A stretch of DNA of 41,878 nucleotides from DYEP01 sp040755615. Its GTDB lineage: Bacteria; Bacillota; Sulfobacillia; DUSP01; DYEP01. How positions within the stretch are numbered: position 1 is the stretch's first letter; each line of letters starts with the position of its first letter. Of this stretch, positions 25,085 through 33,830 are shown one piece after another. The translations under genes were made by a program, and so were the position numbers. The notes under the pieces are model-generated. The model saw nothing but the letters and a program-made list of their open reading frames with translations, made no database searches and was not told the origin of the DNA. The stretch lies in NCBI GenBank assembly GCA_040755615.1, contig JBFMAL010000026.1, positions 1-41,878 of the forward strand, written 5' to 3'.

Positions 25085-26017
25085 TTGAAGAATCTCCTGA
25101 AGGGGAAGGACGTATTAACCGCGCAGCAGTTCTCGAAGGAAGAGATATTGCAGGTCATGGACGTGGCCGCCGACATGGAGAAGGCCGTTCGCAAGGGTAA
25201 GAAACTGGATAACATGGATGGAAAAATCCTGGCGACGCTGTTCTTTGAGCCGAGCACCAGGACGCGGCTTTCATTTGAAGCAGCCATGCTGAGGGTTGGC
25301 GGGCAGGTCATAAGTGTGGCGAGCGGAGCCACCTCATCTGCAGCGAAAGGTGAGACCATTGCCGACTCCGTGAAGACTGTAGAAGGCTACGCTGATGTGA
25401 TAGTGATAAGACACCCCCAGGTGGGCTCGGCGCAAGAAGCGGCAGACGCTGCGGGCATTCCTGTCATAAACGGGGGCGACGGCACCGGTCAGCACCCCAC
25501 GCAGGCGCTTCTCGACGTGTATACGATTACAAAGGAAAAGGGAGGACTCGAGGGACTCACCGTATGCTTGCTGGGTGACCTGAAGAACGGCAGGACAGTG
25601 CACTCGCTATCGCATATGCTCGCACTTTTCGGCGCAAGGATTGTGCTGTGTGCACCCGAAGTGCTGAAGATGCCGGACTACATAGTAGCGGATCTGAAAC
25701 AAAGGGGCACAGAAGTTCTAGAGATTCCCGACGCCGCTGAGGCCGCCCGGCAGAGCGACGTACTGTACGTGACACGGGTGCAAAAGGAACGCTTTGCATC
25801 CGAGGAGGATTACCTTAAGGTCAAGGGTGTTTACGTTATCGACATGAACATGGTACGGCAGGCGAAGAAGGGCATTACCATTATGCACCCGCTTCCCAGG
25901 GTGGATGAGATCTCGTATGAAGTGGACTCGTATGAAGGAGCCGCATACTTCAGGCAGGCCCACAACGGATTGCCTGTGCGGATGGCCCTTCTCTCCATGG
26001 TGTGTGACAGAGTATAA
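25085..26017 (+). CDS. pyrB: Aspartate carbamoyltransferase catalytic chain
   Basis: A 310-residue transcarbamoylase with every residue expected of ATCase: the carbamoyl-phosphate loop STRTR (57-61), the Ser/Lys loop (SSAAKGET, Lys88), RHPQ (109-112), HPTQ (137-140), GDLKNGRTVHS (Arg170), RVQKER (Arg231, Gln233) and MHPLPRVDEI. It makes N-carbamoyl-aspartate from carbamoyl phosphate and aspartate, or the reverse. The TTG start follows GAGGAGG. It is monocistronic, with its own promoter and a terminator at 26050, and no pyrI or other pyr gene is near. It could be the ordinary biosynthetic enzyme, or serve the surrounding degradative cluster in reverse. Confidence 0.9.
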   Translation: MKNLLKGKDVLTAQQFSKEEILQVMDVAADMEKAVRKGKKLDNMDGKILATLFFEPSTRTRLSFEAAMLRVGGQVISVASGATSSAAKGETIADSVKTVEGYADVIVIRHPQVGSAQEAADAAGIPVINGGDGTGQHPTQALLDVYTITKEKGGLEGLTVCLLGDLKNGRTVHSLSHMLALFGARIVLCAPEVLKMPDYIVADLKQRGTEVLEIPDAAEAARQSDVLYVTRVQKERFASEEDYLKVKGVYVIDMNMVRQAKKGITIMHPLPRVDEISYEVDSYEGAAYFRQAHNGLPVRMALLSMVCDRV

Positions 26018-26049
26018 CAGAGCATAGTGCAAAAGGTACGGATGTTAAT

Positions 26050-26085
26050 GGACGGGTGTCTTCCGGGCTCCCGTCCTATTCTTTT
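26050..26085 (+). terminator. Rho-independent terminator after pyrB
   Basis: GGACGGG (26050-26056) pairs with CCCGTCC (26070-26076), followed by TATTCTTTT. It ends the pyrB transcript. Confidence 0.7.
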
Positions 26086-26258
26086 GGTATCAACGCACTC
26101 AGGCGGGACTCGCAACTTCATCTCCCGGGAGGGAAGCGGGCACAGGCAGAGAACCTTTCTTAATAAGCGAAACTGAGCTTTATCTATATCTAACGGAAAA
26201 CCTGCCGGAAGAAGCTTAACAGGCAGTGATCCGGCGGAAAGGGTGGAAGACACGAGAT

Positions 26259-26927
26259 ATGCTGGCGAAAGTAGGCCTGATCACGATCGGACAATCCCCC
26301 AGGGAGGACATCGTACCTCATATCACCCGCATCCTGGGACCGGAAATCCAGGTCCAAGAGATCGGCGCATTGGATGATGCATCTCCTGGGGCAGGCGAGT
26401 ACAGGTACAGCGGGCAACAGGGGCCCGTGTACGTCACCCGTTTGAGAGATAAAAGCCAGGTAGAGGTAGCGGAATCAACGCTCTTGCCTCTAATCCGCCA
26501 GTGCGTCAGCCGGCTAAGAGAAGACGGCATCTCTACGTTTGGTCTTTTGTGTACAGGCGAGTACCCGGATCTGGCGAACATTCCTGGGTTGGTCAGGCCG
26601 TACCCGGTGTTACACCGGCTGGTAGATGCGCTCTTGCCGGTCGGGAGGCTCGGCGTGATTGTACCCAGCGTCCGCCAGGTAGAGGACAAGAAGCGAGACT
26701 GGGCGTCGCCAGGTCGCGAGGTACACGTAGCTGCTGCTTCACCTTATAGCAGTGAGGAAGAGCTGCAAAACGCGTGCGGATGTCTGAAGGCATCGGGCTC
26801 TGAACTCGTGGTGCTTGATTGTCTTGGATTTTCGTACGAGACTAAAATGAAAGCCCGGACCGCGCTGGGTGTACCCGTTGTGATGGCTGGGTCAGTGTTC
26901 GCATGGACTATGAAAGAACTGTTATAG
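26259..26927 (+). CDS. AroM-family protein
   Basis: A 222-residue protein of the AroM family (VGLITIGQSPREDIVPHI at the N-terminus is the family mark; function not established). Two cysteines, Cys98 in GLLCTGEYPDL and Cys188 in VVLDCLGFSYE, sit at the ends of strands in the two halves, reminiscent of the two-cysteine Asp/Glu/hydantoin racemases. In a hydantoinase gene cluster a racemase would make sense, but this is inference. The ATG at 26259 follows GGTGG at a long spacing; an in-frame GTG at 26226 is the alternative. The IclR gene follows about 120 bases later. Confidence 0.75.
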   Translation: MLAKVGLITIGQSPREDIVPHITRILGPEIQVQEIGALDDASPGAGEYRYSGQQGPVYVTRLRDKSQVEVAESTLLPLIRQCVSRLREDGISTFGLLCTGEYPDLANIPGLVRPYPVLHRLVDALLPVGRLGVIVPSVRQVEDKKRDWASPGREVHVAAASPYSSEEELQNACGCLKASGSELVVLDCLGFSYETKMKARTALGVPVVMAGSVFAWTMKELL

Positions 26928-27048
26928 CAGGAGCAAAATTCTGTGGAGTCAAAAGAGGAATTGAAAAACGAGTGCCGAATAAAGTAATTGATTCCAACTA
27001 TAAGAACTTAGTGCCATTAGTCGGAACAGAGGTGGACTAGAAGAGCCA

Positions 27049-27822
27049 ATGCAGGGAATACAGCGAGTTGTGTCTATCCTCGGATTGCTGAGCGATTCAA
27101 CCGAAGGGTTGGGCGTTACGGAAGTGGCTGAAAAGCTGGATCTCCCAAAGAGCACTGCCTTTCGGATCCTGCAGGCGCTTGGCGAATCGCACCTTGTGTA
27201 TCAAGATGAATTGACGAAGAAATACGGGTTGGGGATGGGGATCCTGGCACTTGGAACGAGGCTTTTGAACCGGCTGGATATCCGCCCAGTGGCAGAGCCG
27301 TACCTGCACCAGCTCAAGGATCTCCTCGGCGAGACCGTGTTTTTGAGCTTATGGGAAAAGGGTCTGGTCATATGTATCCATAAGGTCGAGACAGAGAAGA
27401 ACCTGAGATATTTTGTGGAAGTCGGACGCCCCATGCCGCTTCACTGCACTGCAGCAGCAAAGGCCATTCTCGCGTATCTGCCGGAGTGCGAGCTCACACG
27501 GGTGATGGAAAGCATCAGCTTCGAACGATACAATACCCGAACATGCACTACGCCTGAAGCGCTCACCAGGGAGCTGTTGCTCACCAGAGAGCGAGGCTAC
27601 TCTATTTGTGACAGAGAGATGGAGCATCTGGTGAAAGCCATAGGCGCACCGGTATTCGGTTCGGATGGCAATGTGCTCGGAAGCATCACGGTGCTCGGGC
27701 CAGTAGACAGGTTCACGGACGATTTCATGGAAAGAGCCGAGGAGGCTGTAAAGGAATGTGCCCGGAGGATTTCGGAGCAGATGGGCCCGGGTTATAACAG
27801 GCTACACGGGGGAAACCCGTGA
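27049..27822 (+). CDS. IclR-family transcriptional regulator
   Basis: A 257-residue regulator. The N-terminal winged helix (GLGVTEVAEKLDLPKSTAFRILQAL, residues about 20-45) is followed by the IclR effector domain (about 75-250) with VGRPMPLHCTAAAKAILAYLP, a signature stretch, and RERGYSICDREMEHLVKAIGAPVF. It sits directly before the Liv transporter genes (43 bases to the binding-protein start), so it is the likely local regulator, sensing the imported substrate or a product. ATG 27049 has only a modest ribosome site. Confidence 0.9.
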   Translation: MQGIQRVVSILGLLSDSTEGLGVTEVAEKLDLPKSTAFRILQALGESHLVYQDELTKKYGLGMGILALGTRLLNRLDIRPVAEPYLHQLKDLLGETVFLSLWEKGLVICIHKVETEKNLRYFVEVGRPMPLHCTAAAKAILAYLPECELTRVMESISFERYNTRTCTTPEALTRELLLTRERGYSICDREMEHLVKAIGAPVFGSDGNVLGSITVLGPVDRFTDDFMERAEEAVKECARRISEQMGPGYNRLHGGNP

Positions 27823-27865
27823 CATAGCAACTCAAGGCAACAAGACCATGCGGAGGTGGGAAAGA

Positions 27866-29017
27866 ATGGGTAGGTTAGGCAAAGTAGTGGCGGCAGCTCT
27901 GGTACTGGTTCTTGTAGCGTCGTTTGCCGCAGGGTGTTCCTCGTCCAAGAAGGACCCGATCAAGATCGGGATCGTAGCTCCACTTTCCGGAGGCGCGGCT
28001 ATGGTGGGTGACACCCTTGTCAAAGGAGTTGCCCTGGCGATCAAACAGATTAACGCCGCCGGGGGTATTCACGGCAGGGAAGTCATATACATCGCGGAGG
28101 ACGATGAGCAGATTCCTGCCAAGTCGGTAAGCGCGGTAAATAAGCTGGTTTACAACGACAAGGTAGACGCGGTCATCGGTACGGTGAACAGCTCGGCTAC
28201 ACTGGCCAACATGGAAGTTACCCGCAAGGCGGGTGTTCCTCAGATCACACCTATATCTTCAAACCCAAAGATCACGAAGTTGGGGAATGAATGGATTTTT
28301 CGGCTTCAGGCCTCTGATGAACATCAGGCCAGGGCCATTGTGGACTACGCGATCAACGAGCTCAAGCTGACCAAACCCGCGGTCATCTACCAGTCTGACG
28401 ACTACGGAACAGGCGGCAAGGACGTTATCGTTGAGCGGCTGAAGGAACTCAATGTAAACCCGGTTGCCGTCGAGGCGTTTGCCCCTGACGCGCAGGACAT
28501 GACAGGCCAGCTTTTGAAGATCAAGAACGCAGGAGCAGACGGTCTGTTCATGTGGACCATGTATGCTCAGGCCGCGCTCATCGCCAAGCAGGCCCGGCAG
28601 ATGGGGCTTAATGTGCAGCTCATGGGTGGCGGCGGGTTGACCAACCCGAAACTGGTTGAGCTGGCAGGCGATGCAGCTTATGGTCTGCTGAACACGCAGA
28701 CGTTCTTCCCCGACAAGAAAGGCGCGTCGCCTGAGGCGGCTGCGTTCATCGATGCATACGAGAAAGAATACGGTATGCTCCCTGACTCGAACGCCGCAAT
28801 GAGTTATGACTCTATGATGATACTGGCTAAGGCAATGGAAGCTGCTGGTCCGAGTTTGGACAAGAAGAAGGTACGTGACGCCATCGCAGCGACCAAGGAC
28901 TACAGAGGAGTCACTGGCGTAATCACCATCGACGAGTACGGTGACGCCAGCAGAGAAATCCTCATTATCAGGGTCAAGGTGGGCGGTGGATACGAAGTTG
29001 TCTGGCCCAAAAGGTAA
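27866..29017 (+). CDS. Liv-type ABC transporter substrate-binding lipoprotein
   Basis: A 383-residue binding protein of the branched-chain amino acid/amide family. The signal peptide ends in a lipobox (FAAGC). The mature part begins KDPIKIGIVAPLSGG and has the two Rossmann-like lobes of Peripla_BP_6, with GREVIYIAEDDEQIPAKSV and IGTVNSSATLANM. ATG 27866 follows GGAGG at 9 bases; upstream in-frame starts lie inside the IclR gene. Members bind Leu/Ile/Val, urea, short amides and aromatic acids, so the fold does not fix the ligand. The neighbouring hydantoinase and carbamate kinase suggest a ureide or N-carbamoyl compound. Confidence 0.9.
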   Translation: MGRLGKVVAAALVLVLVASFAAGCSSSKKDPIKIGIVAPLSGGAAMVGDTLVKGVALAIKQINAAGGIHGREVIYIAEDDEQIPAKSVSAVNKLVYNDKVDAVIGTVNSSATLANMEVTRKAGVPQITPISSNPKITKLGNEWIFRLQASDEHQARAIVDYAINELKLTKPAVIYQSDDYGTGGKDVIVERLKELNVNPVAVEAFAPDAQDMTGQLLKIKNAGADGLFMWTMYAQAALIAKQARQMGLNVQLMGGGGLTNPKLVELAGDAAYGLLNTQTFFPDKKGASPEAAAFIDAYEKEYGMLPDSNAAMSYDSMMILAKAMEAAGPSLDKKKVRDAIAATKDYRGVTGVITIDEYGDASREILIIRVKVGGGYEVVWPKR

Positions 29018-29045
29018 AGGACAATAAGAGTACAAGACCCATCTC

Positions 29046-29080
29046 GAGATAAGCGCGGCGGCAGCTGCCGCGCTTATCTC
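29046..29080 (+). promoter_or_regulatory. Perfect intercistronic hairpin
   Basis: GAGATAAGCGCGGC (29046-29059) and its exact complement (29067-29080) form a 14-bp stem with a 7-base loop between the binding-protein gene and livH. No T tract follows. It probably protects the upstream mRNA or partly blocks read-through, giving more binding protein than permease. Confidence 0.7.
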
Positions 29081-29099
29081 CAAGACCCGAGGAGGCAAC

Positions 29100-29957
29100 A
29101 TGTTTATCCAACAGGTAATTCAGGGGCTCGCGATAGGGAGTGTATACGGACTCATGGCCCTGGGTTACGCGCTGATGTGGCAGGCCTGGGCGGTTCTTGA
29201 CTTTGCCCGGGGCGAGGCCGCTATGATCGGTGCCTTCTCGATCCTGATATTTCATTCATTTTTCAAGATACCGTTCGTGGTTGCCTTCCCTTTGGCCATT
29301 GCGAGCAGCGCGCTGCTTGGTTACGTAATTCAGTGGCTGGCTTACAGGCCGCTTATCGGCGGCATACCGATAAACAGGCTCATCGCCACGTTGGGAATGG
29401 GAATCTTGCTCCGCAACCTGGCCCGGGTGATTTATGGAGCGGATCCATACCCGTTTCCGACGGTATTTGGAGACAAACCCGTTTCCATAGGCAATGTGCT
29501 GGTTGTACCGCAGAACGTGTGGATTACCGCAATCGGCTTTACCCTTGTCATACTGCTCAGGGTGTTCCTCACCCGTACGTACACGGGCAAGGCGATGAGA
29601 GCGGCTGCGCAAGACAGGGAAACCGCAGCGCTCATGGGGATCCGAGTGAAGCAGAGCATGGCATTGACATTCGTGCTGGCGACGGGCCTTGGTGCGATGG
29701 CCGGCCTTCTAGTGGCTCCCGTCTATTTCGTCCGGGCTGATATGGGATTGTCCATCGGCCTTCGGGGTTTTGCTTCGGCAGTGCTCGGCGGGCTTGATAG
29801 TGTAACGGGGGCCATGGTTGGAGGACTGCTACTTGGTGTTACCGAAAACCTGGCCGCAGGCTATATTTCTTCCGGCTACCAAGCTGCCATCGCCTTTTCT
29901 ATCATGATTCTCATCTTGATATTCCGTCCCCAGGGTATTATGGGACGGAGACTGTAG
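29100..29957 (+). CDS. livH: Liv-type ABC permease, LivH family
   Basis: A 285-residue membrane protein with eight or so hydrophobic segments. It has the N-terminal QGLAIGSVYGLMALGYALMW hallmark and the cytoplasmic coupling region TYTGKAMRAAAQDRETAALMGI. It pairs with LivM as the channel. ATG 29100 follows GAGGAGG. The symbol denotes family, not proven substrate. Confidence 0.92.
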   Translation: MFIQQVIQGLAIGSVYGLMALGYALMWQAWAVLDFARGEAAMIGAFSILIFHSFFKIPFVVAFPLAIASSALLGYVIQWLAYRPLIGGIPINRLIATLGMGILLRNLARVIYGADPYPFPTVFGDKPVSIGNVLVVPQNVWITAIGFTLVILLRVFLTRTYTGKAMRAAAQDRETAALMGIRVKQSMALTFVLATGLGAMAGLLVAPVYFVRADMGLSIGLRGFASAVLGGLDSVTGAMVGGLLLGVTENLAAGYISSGYQAAIAFSIMILILIFRPQGIMGRRL

Positions 29958-29969
29958 GAGGTGAAGGAC

Positions 29970-30959
29970 ATGAGAACCCTCTATAAGAAGTACAGGACAG
30001 TGGCATTGCTCCTTCTCGCTTACGCCCTGCCTGTGCTCACACGCGACCCGTATGTCCTCCACCTGGCTAATATGGCCTGCATTTTCGCCATACTCACACT
30101 GTCTCTGAATATTCTCACGGGTTTCACGGGACAGTTCTCGGTGGGACACGCCGCGTTTTACGGGATAGGTGCCTACACCTCCAGCCTGCTGGCTGTCAAG
30201 GCAGGCGCGCCGGTATGGCTTGGATTCCTGGCCGCCCCGGTAGTCGCCGCTATCTTTGGCATACTGCTTGGGCTGCCCACGTTGAGACTCAGAGGATTCT
30301 ATCTTGGAGTGGTCACGCTCGGGTTCGGAGAAATCATGTACCAGGTATTTGTGAACTGGATATCGCTTACAAACGGCCCCAAGGGATTGACCGGGGTGCC
30401 CGCTCCGCGCATCGGTTCAATTGTGCTGGACACCTATGGCAGCTACTATTTTCTTTCCATTACGCTGCTCGTGCTTACCATCGTCATTGCGTACAGGCTG
30501 CTTTACTCCCGTGTAGGCAGGGCGCTGATGGCTATAAGAGAGAACGAGACGGCTGCGGAAGCCACCGGTATTAACTCCACCTACTACAAGGTGATGGCAT
30601 TTTGCATCAGCGCTTCGCTGGCAGGCATGGCGGGAGCACTGTACGCTCATGAGATCATGTTCGTCAGCCCTGAGTCTTTCGTGAATGCTGAGTCAGTGTC
30701 TATCCTCAGCATGATGGTGGTGGGAGGCATAGGCAGCATCCCCGGATCTGTGGTGGGCGCTATCACCCTGACTCTCGTGCCCGAGTATCTCAGGTCGTTC
30801 GGCGACCTGAGGCTGGTGGTATACGGGCTGGCCATCGTGCTCATGGTGATCTACTCTCCCCAGGGTATCGGTGGTTGGATCACCAGAGTGGACCAGTATC
30901 TGTCGGGAACTGCAATCAGGAAACCGGTGAGAGGAGGTGTGGAACGTGGCGCTGCTTGA
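29970..30959 (+). CDS. livM: Liv-type ABC permease, LivM family
   Basis: A 329-residue membrane protein with about ten hydrophobic segments. LSLNILTGFTGQFSVGHAAF is the LivM signature, and RVGRALMAIRENETAAEATGI is the coupling motif for the ATPases. ATG 29970 is preferred, with GGAGG 8 bases upstream, over an in-frame GTG at 29961 that overlaps the site. It overlaps livG by 14 bases. Confidence 0.92.
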   Translation: MRTLYKKYRTVALLLLAYALPVLTRDPYVLHLANMACIFAILTLSLNILTGFTGQFSVGHAAFYGIGAYTSSLLAVKAGAPVWLGFLAAPVVAAIFGILLGLPTLRLRGFYLGVVTLGFGEIMYQVFVNWISLTNGPKGLTGVPAPRIGSIVLDTYGSYYFLSITLLVLTIVIAYRLLYSRVGRALMAIRENETAAEATGINSTYYKVMAFCISASLAGMAGALYAHEIMFVSPESFVNAESVSILSMMVVGGIGSIPGSVVGAITLTLVPEYLRSFGDLRLVVYGLAIVLMVIYSPQGIGGWITRVDQYLSGTAIRKPVRGGVERGAA

Positions 30960-31707
30960 GACGAAAGGCCTATCTATATCTTTTGGAGGAGTGCGTGCCG
31001 TCCAGGGGGTAGACCTCGAGGTCGAAAAGGGCGAGATCTTCGCTATCATCGGTCCAAACGGAGCCGGAAAGACCACGTTCTTCAATCTCGTCACCGGATA
31101 TTACAAGGCAGACAGCGGACGGGTGATCTTCAAGGGTGATGACATCACCCATGTCAAGCCATACCACAGAACGAAAAAAGGCATAGGAAGGTCGTTCCAG
31201 GTCCTCATGCTGTTTCGCGACATGACTGTCTTAGATAATGCAATGGTCGGTTTGCACTGCAGGCTTAAGTCCAATCTTGCCGGTGCGCTTCTCCGGACTC
31301 CCGCGACCGTCAGGGAGGAAGCGGAGGGACGAGAGAAGGTGCGAGAGCTGCTGCACTTCGTCGGTCTTGACGGAAAAGAGCACGAGATGGCCAAGAACCT
31401 ATCGTACGGACAGCAGAAGCGGCTTGATATCGCACGAGCCCTAGCCACCGACCCGGAGATCCTGCTACTTGATGAGCCCGCAGCTGGTCTTAACACGCAG
31501 GACCTGGCAAGCCTCACAGACATGATACAGCGCATCCGGGAAAGAGGTATTACCGTCCTGCTTATCGAGCACAAGATGGACCTGGTGATGAGCATATCAG
31601 ACCGTATCATGGTCTTAAACTTCGGCAAGAAGATCGCCGAGGGGACGCCGGACGAGGTCAGGCAGAACGAAGCGGTGATCGAGGCCTACCTCGGAAAGGA
31701 GGAATAG
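30946..31707 (+). CDS. livG: Liv-type ABC transporter ATPase, LivG family
   Basis: A 253-residue ATPase: Walker A GPNGAGKTT, Q-loop near GRSFQ, signature LSYGQQKRLDIARAL (with YG for the usual SGG), Walker B ILLLDEPAAGL, and the H-loop in LLIEHKMDLVM. The long insert after the Q-loop and the closing EVIEAYLG-like end (AVIEAYLGKEE) are typical of LivG. GTG 30946 follows GGAGG at 8 bases and overlaps livM. Confidence 0.92.
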   Translation: MALLETKGLSISFGGVRAVQGVDLEVEKGEIFAIIGPNGAGKTTFFNLVTGYYKADSGRVIFKGDDITHVKPYHRTKKGIGRSFQVLMLFRDMTVLDNAMVGLHCRLKSNLAGALLRTPATVREEAEGREKVRELLHFVGLDGKEHEMAKNLSYGQQKRLDIARALATDPEILLLDEPAAGLNTQDLASLTDMIQRIRERGITVLLIEHKMDLVMSISDRIMVLNFGKKIAEGTPDEVRQNEAVIEAYLGKEE

Positions 31708-31709
31708 CC

Positions 31710-32438
31710 GTGCTGGAGCTCAAGAACGTGCATACCTTCTATGGTGTGGTGGAGGCTCTCCGGGGCATATCGCTCACCGTGAATGAGGGTGAGATCGTCA
31801 CCCTGATCGGTGCCAACGGGGCCGGCAAGACCACCACGCTCAAGACCATCACCTCCTCGGTCAAGGCAGCCTCGGGCGAGATCTACTTTGCCGGCAAAAG
31901 GATAGACAAGCTTCCGGAAGACGAGATAGTGAAGCTGGGAATATCGCTGGTACCGGAAGGCAGGCGGGTGTTTCCTCGCATGACGGTGCTTGAGAACCTG
32001 GAGATGGGCGCGTACGTCCGCAGGTTTGACCGGGCAGGTATTTTAGCTGATTTGAAGAAGATGTATGCGTTGTTCCCCAGGCTGGAGGAGAGAAAGAGCC
32101 AGCGCGCGGAGACACTTTCAGGAGGCGAACAGCAGATGCTGGCTATCGCGCGCGCGCTCATGTCACGACCGCGACTCCTGATGCTCGACGAGCCGTCCAT
32201 GGGGCTTGCACCGTTAATCGTGAAGGGTATTTTCGACATCATCAGAGAGATTAACGACGCAGGCACGACGGTGCTGCTTGTCGAGCAGAATGCCCGGATG
32301 GCGCTGAAAGCCGCGAACCGTGGGTACGTCATCAGGACGGGGGAGATCGTCAAGGAAGGCGACGCGAAAAGCCTCGCGGCAGATCCAGCAATCCGTGCGG
32401 CTTACCTGGGAGAAAAGGTATACGTAAAGGCGGAGTAA
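31710..32438 (+). CDS. livF: Liv-type ABC transporter ATPase, LivF family
   Basis: A 242-residue ATPase: Walker A GANGAGKTT, LVPEGRRVFPRMTVLENLEMGA (LivF signature), ABC signature LSGGEQQMLAIARAL, Walker B LLMLDEPSMGL and LLVEQNARMAL. GTG 31710 follows AAAGGAGG and begins two bases past the livG stop. It completes a five-gene importer. Confidence 0.92.
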   Translation: MLELKNVHTFYGVVEALRGISLTVNEGEIVTLIGANGAGKTTTLKTITSSVKAASGEIYFAGKRIDKLPEDEIVKLGISLVPEGRRVFPRMTVLENLEMGAYVRRFDRAGILADLKKMYALFPRLEERKSQRAETLSGGEQQMLAIARALMSRPRLLMLDEPSMGLAPLIVKGIFDIIREINDAGTTVLLVEQNARMALKAANRGYVIRTGEIVKEGDAKSLAADPAIRAAYLGEKVYVKAE

Positions 32439-32700
32439 CGTAGTTACGGACGCACTAGGAGGTGAGACGCCGTCATAACCGCTTCACGTGTGCCAAGGCC
32501 TGAGAGCTGAGTGGGTGTTTACGTCACCTGTGCGCTTCGCTGTGCGGCGGATATACTACTAAAAGAGCCGGACGGACGCAAGCAGCCGGTTTGGCGAGGG
32601 TCAGAGCTTTACGAGGTTTTGAGTAACCGCGCCAGCAGAGCTATCAAGTATCGCAGTGTGAGACGCCAAAACTACTAAGTTACAAAAAGGAGTGTTGGAA
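32439..32700 (+). other. Noncoding leader before carbamate kinase
   Basis: These 262 bases have no credible open frame. They contain several short complementary stretches, for example GTAAC/GTTAC at 32437-32449 and CCGG repeats near 32568-32592, so a structured leader is possible. I could not match a riboswitch class that I know. Confidence 0.4.
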
Positions 32701-33645
32701 TTGGGAAGGCAAAAGACCATCGTCGTAGCCCTCGGAGGAAACGCTATCCTTCAGCCAGGCCAGAAAGGGACCGCTGAGGAACAGCTCCGAAACGTAGACG
32801 CAACTGCGAAACAGATCGCCCAGCTCATCGCAAGCGGATACCGCGTGGTCATCACCCATGGAAACGGGCCTCAGGTAGGAAATCTGCTTATTCAGCACGA
32901 GGCGGGGTCTTCTCAGGTACCCGCTTTGCCGCTTGATGTATGTGGGGCCCAGTCGCAGGGGCAAATAGGTTACATGATGCAGCAATGCCTGGGCAAACGA
33001 CTAAAGGAGATGGGGATCGAAAAGCCGGTTGTCACCGTTGTCACCCAGATGATCGTCAGCAAAGACGACCCGGCGTTCGCCAAGCCATCAAAGCCCGTTG
33101 GCCCTTTCTATACTGAAGAGCAGGCGAAGTTGCGCATGGAGCAAAAGGGCGAGAAGTGGGTAGAAGACGCGGGCAGGGGCTGGCGCAAAGTCGTGCCGTC
33201 TCCCGATCCTATAAGCATGGTAGAGAAAGAGGCTATCTTAGCCTTGGTTGAAAGCGGTGTGGTAGTCATCGCCAACGGCGGAGGTGGCATCCCCGTGGTC
33301 CAGAAGGATGGCTACTACGAGGGAGTTGAAGCCGTTATCGATAAGGACCTTGGCGGGCAGCGCCTGGCCATGGATGTAGGGGCAGACATGTTTGTAATCC
33401 TCACTGACGTGGATAAGGTGGCTTTGAACTACAAGACACCGGAGCAGGTGAACATCGACCAGATGACGCTGGCGGAAGTGGAGAAATACCAAAAGGAAGG
33501 CCATTTCAAGGCCGGCAGCATGGGCCCCAAGGTGGAGGCATGCCGCAGGTTTGTCGCAGCGGGCGGAGAGGTGGCTATCATTGCCTCGCTCGACACTGCT
33601 ATTGATGCGATAAACGGAAAAGCTGGAACAAGGATAGTGAAATAG
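32701..33645 (+). CDS. arcC: Carbamate kinase
   Basis: A 314-residue amino-acid-kinase-fold enzyme. It shows VVALGGNAIL (phosphate loop), THGNGPQVGNLL, QSQGQIGYM, the family-specific VVPSPDP block, NGGGGIPVV and TDVDKVALNY. It converts carbamoyl phosphate and ADP into ATP and carbamate, which falls apart into ammonia and carbon dioxide. The TTG at 32701 gives the standard length and has AAGGAG 8 bases upstream; GTG 32692 overlaps that site. Placed between a ureide-type importer and a hydantoinase, it marks the cluster as energy-yielding rather than biosynthetic. No arginine deiminase genes are nearby. Confidence 0.94.
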   Translation: MGRQKTIVVALGGNAILQPGQKGTAEEQLRNVDATAKQIAQLIASGYRVVITHGNGPQVGNLLIQHEAGSSQVPALPLDVCGAQSQGQIGYMMQQCLGKRLKEMGIEKPVVTVVTQMIVSKDDPAFAKPSKPVGPFYTEEQAKLRMEQKGEKWVEDAGRGWRKVVPSPDPISMVEKEAILALVESGVVVIANGGGGIPVVQKDGYYEGVEAVIDKDLGGQRLAMDVGADMFVILTDVDKVALNYKTPEQVNIDQMTLAEVEKYQKEGHFKAGSMGPKVEACRRFVAAGGEVAIIASLDTAIDAINGKAGTRIVK

Positions 33646-33651
33646 GCAAAC

Positions 33652-33684
33652 GGGGAAGGGGCGCTTGACCTGCGTTTCTTCCCC
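33652..33684 (+). other. Hairpin between carbamate kinase and hydantoinase genes
   Basis: GGGGAAG (33652-33658) pairs with CTTCCCC (33678-33684) across a 19-base loop. There is no T tract, so it is more likely an mRNA stability or read-through element than a terminator. Confidence 0.4.
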
Positions 33685-33830
33685 AGGCTGTACAGTCCCA
33701 TGCGCGGTGGCTGCCGATATCGACATCGTAGGCCGGTGTTACGGCAGGGGGCGTTTGGCCTGCAGTTGGTACATATCTGTTGTCAAACAGCGCGTTAGGA
33801 AGGGCCTGATGCCGGAAGGAGCGATTGACG

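Noticed and set aside
32439..32700. Known riboswitch (guanidine, glycine, c-di-GMP, THF and ZTP classes considered)
   Set aside because: I could not find the conserved core of any of these; only generic hairpins are visible.
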